From Maledivibacter sp. (lineage in GTDB: Bacteria > Bacillota > Clostridia > Peptostreptococcales > Caminicellaceae): a stretch of 64,000 nucleotides of DNA. Positions 35,757 to 45,200 of the stretch are shown here, piece after piece (positions within the stretch are counted from its first letter, which is position 1; each line of letters begins with the position of its first letter). The stretch is from the NCBI GenBank assembly GCA_025210375.1, contig JAOASB010000053.1:1-64000 (forward strand), given 5' to 3'. The translations under genes and the position numbers were made by a program. The notes beneath the pieces are model-generated. The model was not told the DNA's origin. It saw only the letters and a list, made by a program, of their open reading frames with translations, and searched no databases.

Positions 35757-35880
35757 TTTGAGGAAATTCCATAATACATTTAAAGAATTTTGAAATACAA
35801 AATGTAGCAGAGAGAGTTAGAAAAGCAATCTACATATTGTATTTCAAAATTAATAATGTCAATTATGCAAGTTTCTCATT
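35757..35880. repeat. Palindromic element family A, copy 3 (longest)
   Basis: The outer ends (TGAGGAAATTCCATAAT and, on the other strand, TGAGAAACTTGCATAAT) enclose an inner stem of 20 bp with one mismatch (TTTTGAAATACAA.. at 35788-35807 and 35830-35849). The left end matches copy 1 at 3255 over ~22 nt with one mismatch. Confidence 0.6.
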
Positions 35881-35990
35881 TGTTTTAACAACAAATTAAA
35901 GGTAATATTTTTTTTTGCAGGAAAAATATGATTGAATATAGAAAATATTCAAAACATGATATACCATGAGTGGTCGATTTGGTTTGTTTA

Positions 35991-36015
35991 TATACCAAAT
36001 TTACTATTTGGTATA
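35991..36015 (+). promoter_or_regulatory. Perfect inverted repeat, candidate enhancer site
   Basis: TATACCAAAT and ATTTGGTATA are separated by 5 bp, about 85 bp upstream of the -24/-12 promoter. That is a usual distance for the binding site of a sigma-54 activator. Confidence 0.55.
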
Positions 36016-36097
36016 TAATGTTATATTTTCAAAAGATTTATCTGCTATACATATTGAAAAAACAAGCTTAGGGAAATTGGAAAAACAATAGCAAAGT

Positions 36098-36114
36098 TTG
36101 GCATAAATATTGCT
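36098..36114 (+). promoter_or_regulatory. Sigma-54 (-24/-12) promoter of the LevR-type gene
   Basis: TTGGCAT-N5-TTGCT matches the TTGGCAC-N5-TTGCT consensus with one change and exact GG-to-GC spacing, 27 bp before the ATG. Confidence 0.82.
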
Positions 36115-36140
36115 TATTAAGAAGAATAAGGAGGAGGAAT

Positions 36141-39107
36141 ATGAGAGAAAGATTATTTGACATTATAAATAAAGAGGATAAAAAGAAACCCTATACCGAT
36201 GCACAGCTAGCAAAGCTTATGAGCCTAAGAAGAGAAATAGTTACAGGTTTACGCAAAAACCATGGTATACCTGATTCAAGGGAACGAAGAAGGGAAATTT
36301 TAACTAAGGCTATTAAAGGTATATTAAAAAATAATCATAAAATCTCAGAGAGAGAGTTAACTAAAAAAGTTGGGGAGCTTGGGTTCGATGTTTCGCGTCA
36401 TATTATTAGAGAATATAGAAAAGAATTGAATAATAATATGGACCCAAAATATATTGATGAGAAAAATAAAAATTCTAATAATCAATTAATCGGCTCCACG
36501 TATTCCTATAGTCAGAAAAAATATTCTTCCTTTAGTAATATTATTGGGGCTGAGGGCAGCCTAAAGCCCTATATAAAACAAGCAAAGGCAGCAATGCTTT
36601 ATCCACCCCATGGTTTACATACTTTAATTCTTGGCCCTACTGGAGTAGGAAAAAGTGAGCTAGCAGAATCAATGTATAAATTCTCTAAAGAAGCAAATAT
36701 AATAGGTCAAAAATCACATATGGTTACATTTAATTGTGCCGATTATGCAGATAATCCACAATTGCTTATGTCGCAGTTATTTGGATATGTAAAGGGAGCC
36801 TTTACAGGTGCAGAATCCGATAAAGAAGGATTAGTTGAAAAAGCAAATGGAGGTATACTTTTTTTAGATGAAGTACATCGCTTGCCACCAGAAGGGCAGG
36901 AGTTATTATTCTATTTGATAGATAGAGGTAAATTTAGAAGACTAGGTGAAACAAGTGCCCAAAGGCAAGTTAAAATAACTATAATTGCGGCCACTACTGA
37001 AAACTCAGATTCAATGCTTCTACATACTTTCAGAAGAAGAATACCAATGGTAATAGAATTGCCGAATTTAAGTACAAGACCTTTATCTGAAAGGCTAGAA
37101 ATCATTAAGGCGTTTTTTAGTAAGGAGGCATATAGAATTCAGACAGCTATCAAGGTTTGTAATAATGTTTTAAGAGCATTACTCCTATATGAATGCCTAG
37201 GAAATGTGGGGCAGTTAAGAAGCGATATACAAGTAAGCTGTGCAAAGGGATTTTTAAATTATGTAACAAATAATCCTGCCATGATGGAAATAACAATAGA
37301 TGATATTCCTATCCATGCAAAAAAAGGATTACTTAAAACCCAAAATTATAGACCAGAGATTGAAAAGCTAATTAAGTATCAAAATCTAGTGGTTGAGCCA
37401 AATAAAGAAAGGGTTCATCCCATTTCCGACAATCAAGACATGTATAATATGCCCTATGAGATATATGAATTCATAGAAAAAAGATATCACGATCTTCAAG
37501 GGCAAGTTTCCAATCAAGAGGTTATTAATTATATTATTGGAAATGAGATGCAAAGAAAAGTAGAGAATTTACTTAAAAAAGTGGAAACCAGTATAAAACC
37601 CATAGAGAAAAAAGATTTGGTGAATATAGTCGGTATTGAAATTGTAGAGCTAGTGAATAAGATTTTAAGAATAGCTAGTTGGAAGTTAGGAATAATAACG
37701 GATCATCTTTTTTACGTACTATCTGTTCATCTAAATACAACATTAATAAGATTAAAGAATGGGAAAACGATTACAAATCCACAACTTAAAAAGATAAAGG
37801 AAAAGTATCCAAAGGAGTTTGAGGTAGCTAAGGAAATGGTTGAAGTAATCAACGAAGAATTAAACGTAGTGCTTACTGAAGATGAAATAGGATTCATCTC
37901 CATGTATCTATCAACGGTGACCGATAAAGAAGAATCTGTAAAACAAGGAAGAGTGGGGGTTTTAGTAGCTACCCATGGGAATGTATCTAATGCTATGGCG
38001 GAGGTAGCAAACAGATTATTAGGTGTGAGCTTTGCCAAGGCGGTTAATATGTCTTTAGATGAGAGTCCTCAAACAGCTTTAGATAGAACCATGGAAATGG
38101 TAAAAAGTATGGATGAGGGAAAAGGCGTATTACTTTTAGTAGATATGGGTTCCTTAGTAACCTTTGGTGAAATAATCACTAAGGAAACAGGAATCAAAAC
38201 AAAAAGTGTATCAAGGGTAGATACAGTGATGGTTATTGAGGCTATTAGAAGAGCTATGCTTCCTGACTCTAACTTAGATGAAATAGCAGATAGCATTGAA
38301 GAAAAAACTAAATATATAAGTAGGTTGACAAATTTATATCCTGAAACTGTACAGAAACAAAAGGCAATTATAACTATGTGTATTACAGGTCAAGGAACTG
38401 CCCTTAAGATTAAGGAACTTTTAGAAAATATAATAAATAAGTTTGATGAAAAGGTGAAAATTATCCCCATAGGTGCAGTTGAAAATAATATAAAGGAACT
38501 AATAATGGAAATCCAAAAGGAACACAAAATTTTATCCATAGTTGGAACTGTAAATCCTAGGATAGCGAATATACCATATATAGCTTTAGAAAATATTATT
38601 CAAGAAAAAGGCTTAAAAAAGCTTGAAAATCTTATTTTAAAAAGAAATTCTCTTGAAGATATATCAGTTGAAATAAATATTGATACAAATTCAGCATTAA
38701 GTAAATTAATTAATAGAAATTCAATTTTAATTGATATGGAAGCTGATTCCAAAGAACAGGCTATAAAAACTTTAGCAAATAAGCTCTATGAAAAGGGATT
38801 TGTTGAAAAGAGATTTATTCAATCTGTATTAGATAGGGAAAAGCTCGGACCTACATATTTTATTAATGGAACAAGTATACCCCATGGTGAGCCTATCTAT
38901 GTAAATAAACCCATTATAGGAGTAGGTGTTTTAAAGTACCCAGTAAACTGGGGTGAAGTAGAAGTTAAAATTATTTTGATGATAGCATTAAAATCTGAAT
39001 GTATTGATGTTATTACTGAGCTACAAAGCTTTTGTGAAGATCCCAAAAATATCGAGCTACTATCTTCTTGTAATGAAGATGAAATAATATCAATGTTGAT
39101 TAGCTAA
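36141..39107 (+). CDS. LevR-type sigma-54-dependent transcriptional activator with PTS regulation domains
   Basis: A 988-residue protein. Residues 1-100 look like a helix-turn-helix region. The sigma-54-interacting AAA+ domain follows with Walker A GPTGVGKS (165-172), the sigma-54-contacting GAFTGA loop (~219-224) and Walker B GGILFLDE. Then come a PRD, an EIIA-mannose-like domain (VGVLVATHGNVSNAMAEV), an EIIB-galactitol-like domain (MCITGQGTALK) and a C-terminal EIIA-Ntr/fructose-like domain (NGTSIPHGEP). Phosphorylation by HPr and EIIB would couple activity to PTS flux. It probably controls the following PTS operon and perhaps the sigma-54-driven E1 operon at 45250. Its own gene has a sigma-54 promoter, which is unusual. 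Strong ribosome-binding site AAGGAGGAGG. Confidence 0.92.
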   Translation: MRERLFDIINKEDKKKPYTDAQLAKLMSLRREIVTGLRKNHGIPDSRERRREILTKAIKGILKNNHKISERELTKKVGELGFDVSRHIIREYRKELNNNMDPKYIDEKNKNSNNQLIGSTYSYSQKKYSSFSNIIGAEGSLKPYIKQAKAAMLYPPHGLHTLILGPTGVGKSELAESMYKFSKEANIIGQKSHMVTFNCADYADNPQLLMSQLFGYVKGAFTGAESDKEGLVEKANGGILFLDEVHRLPPEGQELLFYLIDRGKFRRLGETSAQRQVKITIIAATTENSDSMLLHTFRRRIPMVIELPNLSTRPLSERLEIIKAFFSKEAYRIQTAIKVCNNVLRALLLYECLGNVGQLRSDIQVSCAKGFLNYVTNNPAMMEITIDDIPIHAKKGLLKTQNYRPEIEKLIKYQNLVVEPNKERVHPISDNQDMYNMPYEIYEFIEKRYHDLQGQVSNQEVINYIIGNEMQRKVENLLKKVETSIKPIEKKDLVNIVGIEIVELVNKILRIASWKLGIITDHLFYVLSVHLNTTLIRLKNGKTITNPQLKKIKEKYPKEFEVAKEMVEVINEELNVVLTEDEIGFISMYLSTVTDKEESVKQGRVGVLVATHGNVSNAMAEVANRLLGVSFAKAVNMSLDESPQTALDRTMEMVKSMDEGKGVLLLVDMGSLVTFGEIITKETGIKTKSVSRVDTVMVIEAIRRAMLPDSNLDEIADSIEEKTKYISRLTNLYPETVQKQKAIITMCITGQGTALKIKELLENIINKFDEKVKIIPIGAVENNIKELIMEIQKEHKILSIVGTVNPRIANIPYIALENIIQEKGLKKLENLILKRNSLEDISVEINIDTNSALSKLINRNSILIDMEADSKEQAIKTLANKLYEKGFVEKRFIQSVLDREKLGPTYFINGTSIPHGEPIYVNKPIIGVGVLKYPVNWGEVEVKIILMIALKSECIDVITELQSFCEDPKNIELLSSCNEDEIISMLIS

Positions 39108-39146
39108 GTGATTAATATTTAATTTAGATAAAGGGGGATGTTAATT

Positions 39147-40340
39147 GTGAAGAACTTTGAATTTTCCATACCAACAAAAGTTATATTTGGGGAAGGAAAG
39201 GTAGAGGAAGTTAAAAACGTAGTTTCTGATTTTGGTAAAAAAGGACTTTTAATAGCAGCTAGAGATAGTATGAGACAAACTGGAATTTTAGATAGAGTTA
39301 TAAAACTTGCAGAGGAAGGGGGTGTGGAATTAATAGTAAGTGACGAGGTGGATCCAAACCCATGTACAACTTATATAGATAGAATGGTTGATATTGTCAA
39401 GGAAAAAAATTGTGATTTTCTCATAGGACTAGGTGGAGGAAGCTCAATGGATGCGGCAAAAGCAATTGCATTTGTAGCTGAAAATGGTGGTAAAATGGAA
39501 GATTATCATCCTGAAGGAAAGCGTGGAGATTTGGAGGATGTAGTTAATGCTTTACCCATACTTGCAATTACAACCACTGCAGGTACAGGGTCAGAGGTAA
39601 CAATGTTTTCAGTAATTACAAATCCAGAAAAAAATGAAAAACCGGGAATAGGTCATACTAGTATGTATCCTATGGTATCGATTGTTGATCCGCAATTGAT
39701 GGTTACTGTTCCTAAAAGTGTTACTGCTAGTACAGGGATAGATGTATTATTTCATGCAATGGAGGCCTATATTTCTACAGTAGCCACTCCTTTTACTGAT
39801 TTATTGGCCCAGGAGTCAATAAGGCTAGTTTTAGAGAATCTCAGAGAAGCTATGGATAATCCAAAAAATATAGAAGTACGTGCCAAGATGGCGTGGGCTA
39901 ATACCCTTGCAGGCGTTGCAATAGTTCAAGCAAGTACAGTAGGAATTCATGGTATGGGACATCCAATCGGAGGTCATACTAATGCCCCCCATGGATTGAC
40001 TATGGCAGCCTTAGGCAAAGCATTTTTAAAGGCAACCTATGATTCAGATATACAGAGATATGCTCATGTGACTAGAATGTTGGGCTATAATTGTGAAGGA
40101 TTAACAGAAGAAGAGTGTGCAGAAAAATCTAGTGAGGCACTAGAAGCAGTATTGGAAAGATTTGAAGTTAACATATCTATTTCAGATCTAGGAGTTACAG
40201 AAGATATGATACCTCAGCTTGCAAAGGACGCATTTGCCACTATGGGAGGATGCATGGATGTAAGCTTAAAGAAATTAACGGAAGAGGATGCTATAGAAAT
40301 TTATAGGAATTCTTTAAAACCTGTAAAAGTATGCTCATAA
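39147..40340 (+). CDS. Iron-type alcohol dehydrogenase
   Basis: A 397-residue group III alcohol dehydrogenase. The NAD-binding segment is GLGGGSSMDAAKA, followed by TTTAGTGSEV. The metal ligands of the family are visible as Asp and His in GIDVLFHAMEAY, and two further His in GIHGMGHPIGGH and NAPHG. The probable start is GTG 39147, because an ATG at 39138 touches the AAAGGGGG ribosome-binding site. It lies between the LevR-type regulator and an FGGY kinase, so it probably oxidises or reduces a polyol or sugar-derived aldehyde imported by the PTS. The specific substrate cannot be told. Confidence 0.88.
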   Translation: MKNFEFSIPTKVIFGEGKVEEVKNVVSDFGKKGLLIAARDSMRQTGILDRVIKLAEEGGVELIVSDEVDPNPCTTYIDRMVDIVKEKNCDFLIGLGGGSSMDAAKAIAFVAENGGKMEDYHPEGKRGDLEDVVNALPILAITTTAGTGSEVTMFSVITNPEKNEKPGIGHTSMYPMVSIVDPQLMVTVPKSVTASTGIDVLFHAMEAYISTVATPFTDLLAQESIRLVLENLREAMDNPKNIEVRAKMAWANTLAGVAIVQASTVGIHGMGHPIGGHTNAPHGLTMAALGKAFLKATYDSDIQRYAHVTRMLGYNCEGLTEEECAEKSSEALEAVLERFEVNISISDLGVTEDMIPQLAKDAFATMGGCMDVSLKKLTEEDAIEIYRNSLKPVKVCS

Positions 40341-40375
40341 TGTAAATAAGCTCACTTTTGAGAAGGGGGATTACT

Positions 40376-41896
40376 ATGTCTAAGTACTTAATGGGTGTAG
40401 ATATTGGAACAACCGGTTCAAAGGCTATGATAATAGATACTGATGGAAATATAATAGGAAGTGGCTATAGAGAGTATCCCTGTATTTATCCAAAACTGAG
40501 CTGGGTTGAACAAAGTGCAGAGCTAGTCACTGAAAAAACCTTTGAAGCATGTAGAGAAGCCATAAAAAACTCTAATATTTCCTCAGTAAATATTGCATCG
40601 GTAGGTTTTTCTGCTCAGAGAGCCACCTTTGGGTTGATAGATAAAGACAATAGGGTTATAGGTGATCGCTTTTATGTTTGGCAGGATAATCGTGCCATAT
40701 CAGAAATCGAGTATATTAAATCAAAAATGGATGCATTTGAAATGTACTGTATTGAAGGTCAGCCCATTACACCTACATTTTCCTTTGAGAAGGTAATTTG
40801 GCTAATGAATAATCAACCTGATATATATGGGAAAACAAAGAAAATTGTCATGGTACCTGATTATATCCTATATAGGTTTGGAGCAGAGGAGTTTCTGTGT
40901 GAGGTTGCAAATGCTGGATGTAGTGGCATGGTAGATATAGAAAACAATAAATGGTCAGATAAGATTATAGATACATATGGAATCCATAAAGATAAGCTTC
41001 CGAGGCTTATAGAAGCAGGTATCGTTGTAGGTAAGGTTGGAAAAATAGCAGCTGAAAAAACAGGCTTAAAGGAAGGTACTATACTATGTAGTGGATCAGG
41101 AGATAATCAATGTGGTGCATTAGGTGCAGGGGTAGTCAAGGAAGGAAATGCTAGTATGTCCTTAGGAACATCTGGGGTATTAGTTGTTGGAGCAAACAAG
41201 CCTAGATTTCTTGAGGATATGGGACTTATGGTGGGAAAAGCACTTTCACCAGGGCTCTTTGAATTAGAAGGAATTCAACTAGGGGCAGCAAGTAGTTATC
41301 GTTGGATTAGGGATGTACTTTGTACAAATGAACAAATATTTGCCAATGAGATAGATTCTAATACCTACGATTTGATGGAAAAGCACATTGAAAAAAGTCC
41401 TATAGGTGCCAATGGAGTAATATTTATGCCATATTTAATTGGGGCTGGATATCCTTATTGGAATACCAATGCAAAGGGAATGTTTTCTGGATTAACTTTT
41501 TCAAATACCAAGAGTGATTTAGTTAGGGCTGTAATGGAAGGTATAACTTTAGAAAGTAAGGATATGTATGAAAAAATAAAAAGCTCGGGTGTTCAGATAA
41601 ATAAACTAAGTATAATTGGTGGGGCCACAAAATCAAAGTTATGGAGACAAATGATTGCTGATATGTTTGATGTTACTGTAAAAAGACTTAAAGTGTCGGA
41701 TTCGACTATAATAGGAGCTGCCATTTTAGCTGGAATCGGTGTAGGTATATTTAAAGATGTTGAAGAAGGAGTATCCAAAATGGTTCACTATAGTGACGAA
41801 ATAGAGCCAAAACAACAAAATGTTAGTATCTATAACGAAATTTATTGGCAATATAGAAATCTTTATAAGGCATTAAGTCAAGGTGGCGTTTTTTAG
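40376..41896 (+). CDS. FGGY-family carbohydrate kinase (xylulokinase-like)
   Basis: The 506-residue protein has the two ribonuclease-H-like lobes of FGGY kinases. The N-terminal phosphate loop is GVDIGTTGSKAMIID; the central SFSAQRATFGLID-like region, WQDNRA, and GSGDNQCGALGAG bind sugar and ATP; TLGTSGVLVV and the C-terminal IGGATKSKLWRQMIAD are typical. It phosphorylates a pentulose, hexulose or polyol with ATP. AGAAGGGGG fits ATG 40376; an upstream in-frame TTG is not needed. Presence of an ATP-dependent kinase beside a phosphorylating PTS suggests two substrates or a dephosphorylated intermediate. Confidence 0.88.
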   Translation: MSKYLMGVDIGTTGSKAMIIDTDGNIIGSGYREYPCIYPKLSWVEQSAELVTEKTFEACREAIKNSNISSVNIASVGFSAQRATFGLIDKDNRVIGDRFYVWQDNRAISEIEYIKSKMDAFEMYCIEGQPITPTFSFEKVIWLMNNQPDIYGKTKKIVMVPDYILYRFGAEEFLCEVANAGCSGMVDIENNKWSDKIIDTYGIHKDKLPRLIEAGIVVGKVGKIAAEKTGLKEGTILCSGSGDNQCGALGAGVVKEGNASMSLGTSGVLVVGANKPRFLEDMGLMVGKALSPGLFELEGIQLGAASSYRWIRDVLCTNEQIFANEIDSNTYDLMEKHIEKSPIGANGVIFMPYLIGAGYPYWNTNAKGMFSGLTFSNTKSDLVRAVMEGITLESKDMYEKIKSSGVQINKLSIIGGATKSKLWRQMIADMFDVTVKRLKVSDSTIIGAAILAGIGVGIFKDVEEGVSKMVHYSDEIEPKQQNVSIYNEIYWQYRNLYKALSQGGVF

Positions 41897-41952
41897 CTTC
41901 TAGCCATCTAGACAGATTAAATAAATAAGAATTAAAAAGGGGGCCAGGGATT

Positions 41953-42153
41953 ATGAAAACTGGAATTGTAAAACTTTACAGTATTGTGAAGGGTGAAGGA
42001 ATCATATCTGGAGATGATAAAAAGGAATACAAAGTTAAGCTTGCAGACATTAAAGGAACAGGAATGAGAAAGCTTGCACAGGGACAGAAGGTACAGTTTG
42101 AAGTGAAGGAAAGTCCGAAGGGAGCAAAAGCTGTTGAGGTCGAAGTTGTTTAA
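41953..42153 (+). CDS. Cold-shock-like small protein with degenerate RNA-binding motifs
   Basis: A 66-residue protein the length of CspA-type proteins and aligning end to end: MKTGIVKLYSIVKGEGIISGDD..LAQGQKVQFEVKESPKGAKAVEV. RNP1 (normally KGFGFI) reads KGEGII, and RNP2 (normally VFVHFS) reads YKVKLA, so the aromatic residues that stack on RNA are missing. It therefore may have lost single-strand nucleic-acid binding or use it differently. A GGGGGCCAGGG site precedes the ATG. It is embedded between the kinase and EIIA genes, in the same direction, with 23 bp to the next gene. Confidence 0.75.
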   Translation: MKTGIVKLYSIVKGEGIISGDDKKEYKVKLADIKGTGMRKLAQGQKVQFEVKESPKGAKAVEVEVV

Positions 42154-42176
42154 TATAATTGTCTGGGGTGGAAAAA

Positions 42177-42653
42177 ATGACAAAAAATAAATTGTTAGAT
42201 GAAAAAGTAATGAATATTAATATCAAAGCTGAAAATGTTGATGAAGCTTTAGATTCCCTTTCGAGCCTACTTCAAAAAGAAGGATATGTTAAGACATCAT
42301 ATATTAATGCTATAAAGGAAAGAGAAAAAATGTTTGCTACAGGATTACCCTCGGAGGGTGTAGGAGTAGCTATTCCCCATGCAAGCATTGAACATGTAAA
42401 TAGTCCAATTATAGCTGTTGGTATATTAGATAAGCCTGTTTCCTTTAGAATGATGGGTAATCATGATGAGATTATCCAAGTAGAAATAATGTTTATGCTG
42501 GCTTTAAATGAGCATCATGCTCAGATTGAAATGCTTCAAAGTTTAATAAGCTTAATTCAAGATAAAGACCTATTATTACGAATTAAAAACTGTGAATCAA
42601 CAAAGGAATTAATATCAGTATTAGAAAATCAACTTAAAGAGGAAATTGCATAA
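42177..42653 (+). CDS. PTS EIIA component, fructose/galactitol type
   Basis: A 158-residue EIIA of the PtsN/fructose/mannitol/galactitol fold. The phosphorylated histidine is H68 in GVGVAIPHAS; FMLALNEHHAQIEML is the second family motif. It accepts phosphate from HPr and passes it to the EIIB in the next gene. The GGGGTGG ribosome-binding site fits ATG 42177, and an in-frame TTG 18 nt upstream is rejected. A similar EIIA-like domain forms the C-terminus of the LevR-type regulator, consistent with a shared signal path. Confidence 0.9.
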   Translation: MTKNKLLDEKVMNINIKAENVDEALDSLSSLLQKEGYVKTSYINAIKEREKMFATGLPSEGVGVAIPHASIEHVNSPIIAVGILDKPVSFRMMGNHDEIIQVEIMFMLALNEHHAQIEMLQSLISLIQDKDLLLRIKNCESTKELISVLENQLKEEIA

Positions 42654-42706
42654 TTACATAGTACTTATGTAATTTCCTAAATTTTAAAAAATGGGGGGAG
42701 ATTAAT

Positions 42707-43006
42707 GTGGCTCAGAAGAAAAGAGTATTAGTGGCATGTGGTACTGGAATAGCTACTTCAGTAGCTGTTGCTAACAAGATTAAAGGAATATTTGAAGAAA
42801 GAGGTTATGGGGACCGTGTAGAATTTGGAACATGCTCAGTTGCTGAATTACATACGAAGGCACCTAAATATGATTTAGTTGTTACAACAGCTCATAATAG
42901 CAAGGAATTGCCTGTTAAAGTAATTATGGGAGTTGCATTTTTGATTGGTAAAGGTACAGAACCTGTTTTAAAGGAAATTATAGATTGTTTGGGGCTGGAA
43001 AAATAA
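42707..43006 (+). CDS. PTS EIIB component, galactitol type
   Basis: A 99-residue EIIB with the phosphocysteine C11 in the loop VLVACGTGIATSVAVA, characteristic of the galactitol/sorbitol-type EIIB. It is phosphorylated by the EIIA upstream and phosphorylates the sugar during transport by the EIIC downstream. The start is GTG 42707, 8 nt after GGGGGAG; the ATG 3 nt before it is in another frame. Genes are arranged A-B-C as separate polypeptides. Confidence 0.9.
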   Translation: MAQKKRVLVACGTGIATSVAVANKIKGIFEERGYGDRVEFGTCSVAELHTKAPKYDLVVTTAHNSKELPVKVIMGVAFLIGKGTEPVLKEIIDCLGLEK

Positions 43007-43039
43007 GAAGGCTTAAAAGAAAAATAAGGAGTGGATTAT

Positions 43040-44407
43040 ATGATAGAAACTTTATTATCTGGACTTCAAAGACTCGTTGATTTAGGACCTACAGTTATGA
43101 TGCCTATTATTTTAACTATACTTGGTGTTATACTTGGTGTTAAATTTGGTAAAGCTTTAAGAGCAGGCTTAACTGTTGGCGTTGCATTTATAGGACTTAA
43201 TCTTGTTATAGGATTATTAGGTGGTAATCTAGGACCAGCGGTTCAAGAAATGGTTAATAATTTTGGACTAAGCTTGAATGTAATAGATGTTGGGTGGCCT
43301 GCTGCAGCTGCTATAGCATTTGCTTCCAAAATAGGAGCTGTAGTAATTCCTTTATGTCTTGCTGTTAATATAATTATGATAATTACAAAAACTACACAAA
43401 CCGTTAATATTGATGTTTGGAATTTCTGGCATTATGCGTTTACTGGTGCATTAGTTAGCTTTGCGACAGACAGTTTTGTATTTGGAATGATAGCAGCAGC
43501 ACTTCAGGCCGCTATTACATTAGTGTTGGCCGATTGGACTGCAAAGGGAGTTGAAGAGTATTGTGGGCTTCCTGGTGTATCAATTCCCCATGGATTTACC
43601 GCATCCTTTGTTCCCATTGCATTAGTAGTAAATAAGATATTAGATAAGATACCTGGAATCAATAAGATAAATATGGATGCAGTGGCCATTCAGAAAAAGT
43701 TTGGCGTATTTGGAGAACCTATACTTGTAGGAACTGTATTAGGTGGAGCTATAGGTGCCCTTGCAGGATATAATATAAAGGGCTTTTTAACACTAGGGGT
43801 TACAATGGGTGCTGCCCTTGTACTTATACCTAAAATGTCAGGATTGTTAATGGAAGGACTTATTCCGATTTCTGATGGGGCAGCAGAATTTATTGATAAG
43901 CACTTTAAATCAAATTATAAAATGTATATTGGTTTGGATTCTGCCGTTGGAGTTGGACATCCTACAACATTAGCGGTTTCATTGATACTAGTACCATTAG
44001 CAGTATTCATAGCAGTTATTTTACCTGGAAATCAATTTTTACCATTTGCTGATCTAGCTGTATTTCCATTTGTTTTCGTTTTAATAGTTCCCATAACAAA
44101 AGGGGATTTATTTAGAACCCTAATCATAGGTATAGTAATTGTTATGATAGGATTATGGATTTCAACAGATTTAGCTCCATTATTAACTCAAGCGGCAATA
44201 GATGCAAGCTTTGATATCCCAGAAGGGGCAACAATGATATCAAGTATAGCAGATGGTGCTTGCCCAGCAAGCTGGCTGTTTGTTAAAACAATGGAATTTA
44301 AAGTTATAGGTGGTATTGCTATGACAGCCTTAGCAGTAGTTATGGCAGTAATCAATAGAAAACGTATTATAAAAGAAGCTAATGAACCTCAAGATACAAC
44401 AGCATAA
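43040..44407 (+). CDS. PTS EIIC permease, galactitol type
   Basis: A 455-residue integral membrane protein with about eleven helices, matching GatC/SgcC-type permeases. Recognisable stretches are LGPTVMMPIILTILGVILGV, the cytosolic loop GLPGVSIPHGFTASF and DSAVGVGHPTTLAVS. It forms the channel and sugar-binding unit of the PTS with EIIB. The substrate could be galactitol, another polyol or a pentose; the neighbouring dehydrogenase and kinase favour a polyol. AAGGAG fits ATG 43040. A strong terminator closes the operon. Confidence 0.9.
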   Translation: MIETLLSGLQRLVDLGPTVMMPIILTILGVILGVKFGKALRAGLTVGVAFIGLNLVIGLLGGNLGPAVQEMVNNFGLSLNVIDVGWPAAAAIAFASKIGAVVIPLCLAVNIIMIITKTTQTVNIDVWNFWHYAFTGALVSFATDSFVFGMIAAALQAAITLVLADWTAKGVEEYCGLPGVSIPHGFTASFVPIALVVNKILDKIPGINKINMDAVAIQKKFGVFGEPILVGTVLGGAIGALAGYNIKGFLTLGVTMGAALVLIPKMSGLLMEGLIPISDGAAEFIDKHFKSNYKMYIGLDSAVGVGHPTTLAVSLILVPLAVFIAVILPGNQFLPFADLAVFPFVFVLIVPITKGDLFRTLIIGIVIVMIGLWISTDLAPLLTQAAIDASFDIPEGATMISSIADGACPASWLFVKTMEFKVIGGIAMTALAVVMAVINRKRIIKEANEPQDTTA

Positions 44408-44418
44408 AGACTAATCAT

Positions 44419-44469
44419 AAGCTCAACATATAAAGTTCTATATCTTCATATGTTGAGCTTGTTTTTTTC
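44419..44469 (+). terminator. Terminator of the PTS operon
   Basis: AAGCTCAACATAT and ATATGTTGAGCTT form a 13-bp stem around a 16-nt loop, followed by GTTTTTTT. Confidence 0.92.
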
Positions 44470-44576
44470 TGAAAAATTTTTAAGCATCGAAGAGAATGAC
44501 TCTAAGAACCTTGGGTTTAGAACTTTCGCCTTAGAATTAGTAAAGTTTCTTTGGTGCTTTGCTAGGAGGTATTATT

Positions 44577-45068
44577 TTGAAAAAAGAATATCGTTATGAT
44601 TCTCTTAGATATATGCTGGGTGTGTCAATACCCACTTTTTTAGCTAGCATACTATCAATATATTCAGTTTATCAATATTATACAGGAGGGAAAAATAAAT
44701 TTTATTTATTTGTATTTATAACCTGTACAATGATTGCAATAGATCATTTTTTTGCCCTTACACATCCTAAAGTTATAGTAGATAATGAAGAAAAAATACA
44801 GCTATATTCCTTTGGTAGAGAACATACTTATGTATGGAATGATATTGAAAAGATTAATGTAAGGAAAGCCGCATTTACTAACAAGATTTATTTAAGACTT
44901 GGAAACACAAGTTTCTTTAAAGGACGGTATTGGATAAACATAGACCTCTTTAATGATGGTAATGAATTATTAGAGATATTAAAAGACCACGAAGCTAAAT
45001 TGCATCCAATGATGGACCGTTTTAATAGAAGGTCTACAAGGAGAATAAACAAGAATAATGCCCGATAG
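44577..45068 (+). CDS. Hypothetical two-helix membrane protein
   Basis: A 163-residue protein with two membrane helices (~18-36 and ~44-64). A cytosolic beta-rich part follows (VIVDNEEKIQLYSFGREHTYVWNDIEKINVR) that resembles a bacterial PH-type domain, and then a very basic tail (RRSTRRINKNN). The AGGAGG at 44564 points to TTG 44577 as the start rather than a TTG 18 nt upstream. It is an isolated gene between the PTS operon and the E1 operon. I do not recognise a function. Confidence 0.65.
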   Translation: MKKEYRYDSLRYMLGVSIPTFLASILSIYSVYQYYTGGKNKFYLFVFITCTMIAIDHFFALTHPKVIVDNEEKIQLYSFGREHTYVWNDIEKINVRKAAFTNKIYLRLGNTSFFKGRYWINIDLFNDGNELLEILKDHEAKLHPMMDRFNRRSTRRINKNNAR

Positions 45069-45166
45069 GTTAAAAACATATTATACAAAAACAAAACAAA
45101 AAATACCGTTTTTTATAAAAAAATGGTATTTTCTGTTTTTACTAAATGTGTTGAAAATACAAGTTG

Positions 45167-45200
45167 TTATGCCATAAATGAAAATATTGAAATGGCATAA
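45167..45200 (+). promoter_or_regulatory. Inverted repeat overlapping the -24 element
   Basis: TTATGCCAT and ATGGCATAA are perfect inverted arms 16 bp apart, and the right arm contains the GG of the -24 box. A bound dimer would compete with sigma-54 polymerase. Confidence 0.5.

Larger units (their letters stand above)
35701..36140. other. 440-bp regulatory gap before the LevR-type activator
   Basis: It contains the palindromic element at 35757-35880, a perfect inverted repeat at 35991-36015 and a sigma-54 promoter at 36098. No small gene with a ribosome-binding site was found. Confidence 0.6.
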
